A DNA stretch of 9,840 nucleotides from NCBI GenBank assembly GCA_019422005.1, contig JAHZEF010000084.1, forward strand, positions 1 to 9,840, written 5' to 3'. The position numbers were made by a program, and so were the translations under genes. Source of the stretch: Clostridiales bacterium (lineage in GTDB: Bacteria > Bacillota > Clostridia > Oscillospirales > Oscillospiraceae). This document shows positions 6,116 to 9,840 of the stretch, one piece after another. Below the pieces are notes generated by a model. That model worked only from the letters and a program-made list of their open reading frames with translations. It made no database searches and was not told the DNA's origin. Position 1 is the stretch's first letter. Every line of letters starts with the position of its first letter.

Positions 6116-6144
6116 TTGACTGCAACGGCAGAAGATAGTATGCT
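6116..6144 (+). promoter_or_regulatory. Sigma-A-type promoter of the riboswitch-controlled tetrapyrrole operon
   Basis: -35 box TTGACT (6116-6121) and -10 box TATGCT (6139-6144) are 17 bases apart. Transcription would start near 6151, about 19 bases ahead of the riboswitch P1 helix. Confidence 0.7.
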
Positions 6145-6169
6145 AAGAAAGAACATAAAATCAGCTTAT

Positions 6170-6297
6170 CAATCAGCCGGGGAAACAGGTGCAATACCTG
6201 TGCAGTGCCGCTACTGTAACGGTATCGCCGCGTGCGGAGCGCCCTTTTGGGCCGCAGTCCCGCCGCCGAATACCGGAGCCAGGAAACCGCCTGATTG
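6170..6297 (+). promoter_or_regulatory. Cobalamin (B12) riboswitch aptamer
   Basis: Senses a cobalamin and turns down the downstream genes when B12 is plentiful. The hallmark sequences are present: the closing P1 helix CAATCAG (6170-6176) with CTGATTG (6291-6297), the GGGGAAACAGGTG block (6179-6191), the core GCAGTGCCGCTACTG (6202-6216), and the 3' signature AGCCAGGAAACCGCC (6278-6292). The loop CCGC (6208-6211) matches GCGG (6326-6329) downstream, consistent with the L5-L13 kissing contact known for this class. The terminator at 6336-6384 follows directly and hemA is the first gene controlled. Which cobalamin form is preferred cannot be told here. Confidence 0.93.
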
Positions 6298-6335
6298 TTT
6301 CGTTCCGCGCTGCGTGCCACAGCTTGCGGAGACGC

Positions 6336-6384
6336 CGGTTATGCCCGGGCGCCGTGTGCGCAGTTTTGGCATAGCCGTTTTTTT
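6336..6384 (+). terminator. Riboswitch expression-platform terminator
   Basis: CGGTTATGCC (6336-6345) pairs with GGCATAGCCG (6368-6377), ten pairs including one G-U, followed immediately by seven T (6378-6384). The 22-base loop holds a small inner hairpin (GCGC, 6349-6352, with 6358-6361). Its place 39 bases after the aptamer fits transcriptional attenuation of the hem operon when B12 is bound. Confidence 0.82.
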
Positions 6385-6501
6385 ATGCCGGAGGCCGGCC
6401 CCCGCGCCTCCCGGGCTCCCGAAGGCATGCCGCGCGCCCCTTCCCAGCCGTGGGCTGTCCGCTTGTCCGAATTTTATCAAGAAACCTGGTGATACGCCGT
6501 T
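6385..6501 (+). other. Leader between the attenuator and hemA
   Basis: 117 bases of GC-rich untranslated leader with several short self-complementary words (for example GGCATGCC, and AGCC with GGCT). TATGCC at 6384-6389 repeats the left arm of the terminator and could pair with GGCATA (6368-6373). Only a weak ribosome binding site (GGTGA, 6488-6492) precedes hemA. No convincing gene. Confidence 0.4.
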
Positions 6502-7725
6502 ATGAATCTTCAAATGATCGGCATCGACCACACAACCGCGCCTGTGGAGATTCGGGAAAAGTTCTCTTTTACCCCCAAAATGCAGATTCAAATCATGCAG
6601 GAACTGACCGCCCGCCCTGATATCCGCGGCGCGCTGATGCTTTCCACCTGCAACCGTACGGAGCTGTGGGTTCACTGCAGAGCCGGGGCCTGCCCGCCCC
6701 TTGTGCAGTACCTGTGTGCAGCGGCGGGCGCTGATCCTGCGCAGTACCGGGAGCGCTTTCTCCGGCGCACCGGCGAAGCGGCCGCAGCTTATCTCTTCCA
6801 TATGTCCAGCGGCCTCCAGTCGCAGATCTTTGGTGAAGACCAGATTCTGACCCAGGTCAAGGAAGCGCTGGACCGCGCCCGCGCCGCCCTCTGCACCGAT
6901 GCCGTCCTGGAGGTCCTGTTCCGCATGGCGGTGACAGCCGCCAAAAAGGTCAAGACCGGCATGCAGATTTCCACCGCCAACACCGGCGCCGTCGGTTCCT
7001 GCATGTCCCTGCTGCGCAGCGAGGGCTATGTGTTTTCCGGGAAAAAATGCCTGGTCATCGGAAACGGCAAAATGGGGAAACTGGCCGCCCAAGCCCTGCG
7101 GGACGCCGGCTGCGACGTCACTGTCACAGTGCGGCAGTACCGCAGCGGCATCGTCGAAATCCCGCCCGGCTGCGCCCGCATCGATTACGGGCGCCGCATG
7201 GAACTGTTGCCGTCCTGCGATCTGGTGCTCAGCGCCACCACCAGCCCCAATGTCACGCTGAAATACGAAGATATGCTCCGCACCGCCTGGAAGCAGGGCC
7301 TGGTTCTGGTCGATCTGGCAGTCCCCAGGGATATCGACCCGCAGATCGGCACACTGGCGGGCGTACGCCTGTTCGACATCGACAGCTTTCACGCCCCGCA
7401 GTCCGCAGAGCTGGCACAGGTCCGCGACTGGGCCGAGGAGGTGCTCTCCGAACAGATTCAGGCGTTCATCACCTGGTATGACTGCCGCGACATGATCCCC
7501 TGCGCCAACGAACTGGCCGGGAAATTCGGCCGGGACGCAGCGGCGCGCATGGAGCGTACGCTTCAGGAGCTTCCGCTTGCGGCCGGCGATGCCGACGCGC
7601 TGCGCCGCCGGATCGGCGACGCGGCAGAAAAGCAGTTCCGCAGGCTGTTGTTCGCTGTCCGGGATGAGGCCGGCGCTTCGGCCTTCCGGCAATGTCTCGA
7701 CGCCATCGGTAAGCTGTATGAATAG
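6502..7725 (+). CDS. hemA: Glutamyl-tRNA reductase
   Basis: First committed step of tetrapyrrole synthesis by the C5 pathway: reduces glutamate on tRNA-Glu to glutamate-1-semialdehyde with NADPH. The protein has 407 residues, within the family range. It has the catalytic Cys50 in STCNRTEL (48-55), His100, the signature SSGLQSQIFGEDQI (102-115), an NADPH-binding Rossmann motif GNGKMG (187-192) and a C-terminal dimerisation helix region. The ATG at 6502 begins MNLQMIGIDHTTAPVEIRE, the normal N-terminus. Its ribosome binding site is weak. It is the first gene after the cobalamin riboswitch and overlaps the next gene by 8 bases. Placing this flux-setting enzyme under B12 control fits a supply role for corrinoid synthesis. 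Confidence 0.96.
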   Translation: MNLQMIGIDHTTAPVEIREKFSFTPKMQIQIMQELTARPDIRGALMLSTCNRTELWVHCRAGACPPLVQYLCAAAGADPAQYRERFLRRTGEAAAAYLFHMSSGLQSQIFGEDQILTQVKEALDRARAALCTDAVLEVLFRMAVTAAKKVKTGMQISTANTGAVGSCMSLLRSEGYVFSGKKCLVIGNGKMGKLAAQALRDAGCDVTVTVRQYRSGIVEIPPGCARIDYGRRMELLPSCDLVLSATTSPNVTLKYEDMLRTAWKQGLVLVDLAVPRDIDPQIGTLAGVRLFDIDSFHAPQSAELAQVRDWAEEVLSEQIQAFITWYDCRDMIPCANELAGKFGRDAAARMERTLQELPLAAGDADALRRRIGDAAEKQFRRLLFAVRDEAGASAFRQCLDAIGKLYE

Positions 7726-8167
7726 AAAATTCCCCCTCTACATCGATCTTTCCGGCAGGGATGTCCTGGTCTACGGCGGTGGGGCCGTGGCTGCCCGCCG
7801 GGTGAAAACACTTTCGCAGTTCGGCCCGCACATCACGGTCATAGCGCCGGAAATCCATCCGGATATCCGCGCGCTGCCGGCAGTCCGGTGCCGGTTTGCC
7901 GCCTTTTGTGCCGCAGAGATGCCGCAGGCCGATCTGGTGCTGGCCGCCACCAGCGAACCGTCGGTCAACCACGCCGTCGTGATGGAATGCCGAAAGCGTG
8001 GAATTCCGGTCAATAACGCCTCCAGCCAGGCTGAATGCGATTTTCAGTTTCCGGCCGTGGCGATTCAAAACGACGTGGTGGTCGGCGTCAATGCAGGCGG
8101 CACGGATCACCGTCTGGTCCGGCGCATTGCCGCCGCCATTCGGAAACAATTGGAGAATCTGTTATGA
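7718..8167 (+). CDS. Precorrin-2 dehydrogenase (siroheme synthase N-terminal domain family)
   Basis: Oxidises precorrin-2 to sirohydrochlorin with NAD, on the way to siroheme or anaerobic cobalamin. 149 residues, close to the short stand-alone forms such as Bacillus YlnF and shorter than Met8p or full SirC, so chelatase activity is uncertain. The dinucleotide-binding motif VYGGGAVAARR (18-28) is clear, followed by LAATSEPSVN (75-84) and the CDFQFPA block (107-113). In Met8p and CysG the residue after the Asn-x-Ala/Val turn is the catalytic Asp (Asp141, Asp104); here the aligned stretch reads NNASSQ and has Ser102. The ATG at 7718 lies within the end of hemA, and the stop overlaps hemC by an ATGA, so translation is probably coupled. 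Confidence 0.9.
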   Translation: MNRKFPLYIDLSGRDVLVYGGGAVAARRVKTLSQFGPHITVIAPEIHPDIRALPAVRCRFAAFCAAEMPQADLVLAATSEPSVNHAVVMECRKRGIPVNNASSQAECDFQFPAVAIQNDVVVGVNAGGTDHRLVRRIAAAIRKQLENLL

Positions 8168-9051
8168 AACCATTGAACATCGGAAGCCGGGAAAGCCGGC
8201 TGGCCGTCATCCAGGCGGAACTGCTCCGGGCCTATCTGGCGGAGCGGCGCATCCCGTCCCGGCTGGTAACCATGAAAACCACCGGCGACGTCATTCTGGA
8301 CCGCAGTCTGGATCAGATCGGCGGAAAGGGCCTGTTTGTCAAGGAGCTGGACCGCGCGCTTCTGGATCGCCGCAGCGACGTATCGGTCCATTCCTGCAAG
8401 GATCTGCCCATGGAGCTGCCTGCAGAGCTGCCCATCCTCGGCTTTTCCCGCCGGGAAGATCCCAGGGATGCGCTGGTGCTGCCGGACGGCTGTCCCCAAT
8501 GGGACCGCGCCAGGCCTGTCGGCTGCTCCAGCCGCAGGCGGATGCTGCAGCTGCAGGCGCTTTATCCGGATGTGACATTCGCCGGCGTCCGCGGAAACGT
8601 GCTCACCCGGCTCTCCAAGCTGGACAGCGGGCAGTATGGCGCGCTGATTCTGGCCGCCGCCGGTTTGAAGCGGCTGGGCCTGGAACACCGCGTCAGCCGG
8701 TATTTCTCGCCGGCTGAAATGATTCCCGCAGCCGGGCAGGGCATTCTCTGCATACAGGGGCGCGCCGGTGAGGATTATTCCGTCCTGAACGGATTTTTTG
8801 ATGAGGGCTCCGCCTGCTGCGCGGCGGCGGAGCGCGCTTTCGTGCGAACGCTGGACGGCGGCTGCAGCAGTCCGATCGCTGCGTTTGCCCAGGCGGAGGG
8901 CGGCGCGCTGCATCTGCGCGGTTTGTATTACAGCGAGGCCGCCGGCCGGCATATCACAGGCGAGTCCTCCGGGAACGCCGCCGATGCGGTGCAGCTGGGG
9001 ACGCAGCTGGCGCTGGAGCTCCGGGAAAAACTGGATGGGAGGATGATCTGA
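8164..9051 (+). CDS. hemC: Hydroxymethylbilane synthase (porphobilinogen deaminase)
   Basis: Joins four porphobilinogens into the linear tetrapyrrole hydroxymethylbilane, using a dipyrromethane cofactor attached to a Cys. 295 residues. The N-terminus KPLNIGSRESRLAV, QIGGKGLFVKELD (51-63), catalytic Asp80 in VHSCKDLP, GCSSRRR (120-126) and the cofactor Cys234 in LDGGCSSPIA are all present. Most homologues have Met or Leu in place of Cys78 and Thr in place of Cys121; these are unusual but probably harmless. The ATG at 8164 overlaps the previous stop as ATGA and the TGA is followed directly by the next ATG. Its product is the substrate of the HemD domain encoded next. Confidence 0.96.
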   Translation: MKPLNIGSRESRLAVIQAELLRAYLAERRIPSRLVTMKTTGDVILDRSLDQIGGKGLFVKELDRALLDRRSDVSVHSCKDLPMELPAELPILGFSRREDPRDALVLPDGCPQWDRARPVGCSSRRRMLQLQALYPDVTFAGVRGNVLTRLSKLDSGQYGALILAAAGLKRLGLEHRVSRYFSPAEMIPAAGQGILCIQGRAGEDYSVLNGFFDEGSACCAAAERAFVRTLDGGCSSPIAAFAQAEGGALHLRGLYYSEAAGRHITGESSGNAADAVQLGTQLALELREKLDGRMI

Positions 9052-9840
9052 ATGGTTGGAACAGTCTACCTGGTGGGGGCCGGCCCCTCCGACGCCGGAT
9101 TGCTCACCTGCCGCGGGCAGGAGGTTCTGCAGTCCGCCGACGTCGTGGTATACGATGCGCTGGTGGGCGAGGCCATCCTGGCCCTGGTCCCTCCGGAGGC
9201 GCGGTGCATCAATGTGGGAAAACGTGCGCGCAACCATACCCGGACGCAGGATGAAATCAACCGGATCCTGCTGGAAGAAGCCCTGGCAGGCCATACCGTT
9301 GTGCGGCTCAAGGGCGGCGACCCATTTTTGTTCGGGCGCGGCGGCGAGGAGCTGGAGCTGCTGGCCGCCAATGACATCCCCTATGAGGTGGTTCCGGGCA
9401 TCACCTCCGCCATCGCCGTCCCCGCGTATCAGGGGATCCCTGTCACACACCGGGATTTCTGCTCCTCCGTCCATATCATTACCGCGCACAAGCGGCGCGA
9501 CGAGCCGCTGGATCTCGACTTTGACGCATTGGTGCGCCTGAACGGGACCCTGGTCTTCCTGATGGGGGTGACGGCCCTGCCCTCCATCTGCAGCGGCCTC
9601 CTGCGCGCCGGCATGTCCCCGGAGATGCCAGCAGCAGTGCTCCACCGGGGCACTTCCGCCCGCCAGAAGCGGGTGGTTTCCACCCTGTCCGCCCTGCCGG
9701 AAGCCGCAAAGGCGCTGGAGGCGCCGTCCATTATTGTGGTCGGCCGCGTATGCGCGCTGGCAGATACGTTTGCCTGGGCGGAAAAACGCCCTCTCTCCGG
9801 CATGCGATTTCTGGTCACCCGCCCCCGAGAACGCGCCTCC
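9052..9840 (+). CDS. cobA-hemD: Uroporphyrinogen-III C-methyltransferase fused to uroporphyrinogen-III synthase (partial)
   Basis: The N-terminal domain (1-about 245) transfers two methyl groups from S-adenosylmethionine to uroporphyrinogen III, giving precorrin-2. Seen are VYLVGAGPSDAGLLT (5-19), VRLKGGDPFLFGRGGEE (84-100) and VPGITSAIAVPAYQGIPVTHR (114-134, with its core Pro-Gly-Ile-Thr-Ser-Ala). The usual Gly-Pro-Gly-Asp of the first motif is Gly-Pro-Ser-Asp here. From about residue 248 the sequence PLSGMRFLVTRPRERAS matches the start of a HemD domain, as in the CobA-HemD fusions of many Firmicutes. The window ends after 263 codons, so nearly all of HemD lies outside. The ATG follows the hemC stop with no gap, behind a GGGAGG site. 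Confidence 0.93.
   Translation, partial: MVGTVYLVGAGPSDAGLLTCRGQEVLQSADVVVYDALVGEAILALVPPEARCINVGKRARNHTRTQDEINRILLEEALAGHTVVRLKGGDPFLFGRGGEELELLAANDIPYEVVPGITSAIAVPAYQGIPVTHRDFCSSVHIITAHKRRDEPLDLDFDALVRLNGTLVFLMGVTALPSICSGLLRAGMSPEMPAAVLHRGTSARQKRVVSTLSALPEAAKALEAPSIIVVGRVCALADTFAWAEKRPLSGMRFLVTRPRERAS

Noticed and set aside
6295..6492. Short plus-strand frame through the terminator and leader before hemA
   Set aside because: Covers the attenuator hairpin, lacks a ribosome binding site and has a Pro/Arg/Ala-rich product.
6211..7692. Long minus-strand frame opposite hemA and the riboswitch
   Set aside because: Antisense shadow of hemA; it crosses the riboswitch and gives a low-complexity Gly/Ala/Arg-rich product.
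8107..9645. 512-codon minus-strand frame opposite hemC and cobA-hemD
   Set aside because: The plus strand encodes textbook HemC and CobA motifs over the same interval; the antisense product is compositionally odd and without motifs.

Overview
The window reads as a chromosomal segment of a GC-rich, spore-forming member of the Firmicutes (Clostridia, perhaps Oscillospirales). The clues are a clostridial-type alpha/beta small acid-soluble spore protein, strong GGAGG ribosome binding sites, a riboswitch that acts through a terminator, and a fused CobA-HemD. The taxonomic placement is inference. I see no insertion sequence, CRISPR array, tRNA or rRNA.

Region 1 (1-1993, minus strand) is the start of a fatty-acid operon: acpP, accB and accC are tightly packed and transcribed leftward from a sigma-A-like promoter at 1966-1993. 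accC runs off the left edge. A small inverted repeat at 1939-1952, just downstream of the expected transcription start, is a candidate operator.

Region 2 (2134-2835, plus strand) is sporulation-related. A 48-nt inverted repeat is followed by a chain of three very small reading frames, each joined to the next by an ATGA overlap and leading into the spore protein gene. A strong terminator closes the unit. Two of the small frames together carry Cys-x2-Cys motifs that look like one zinc-binding module split by a frameshift.

Region 3 (2884-6073, plus strand) holds two tandem paralogous genes for exported proteins of a family I do not recognise. The first has an ordinary signal peptide. The second is a lipoprotein whose best-placed start codon appears to be ATC rather than ATG. 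The C-terminal halves are very similar and suggest an all-alpha carbohydrate-active fold, but no function can be assigned. This pair is the most likely place for undescribed biology here.

Region 4 (6116-9840, plus strand) is a tetrapyrrole operon: a sigma-A promoter, a cobalamin riboswitch, an intrinsic terminator, then hemA, a precorrin-2 dehydrogenase gene, hemC and cobA-hemD (cut by the right edge). These genes take glutamyl-tRNA to uroporphyrinogen III and on toward precorrin-2 and sirohydrochlorin. Control by a B12-sensing riboswitch suggests that the operon mainly feeds cobalamin and siroheme synthesis.
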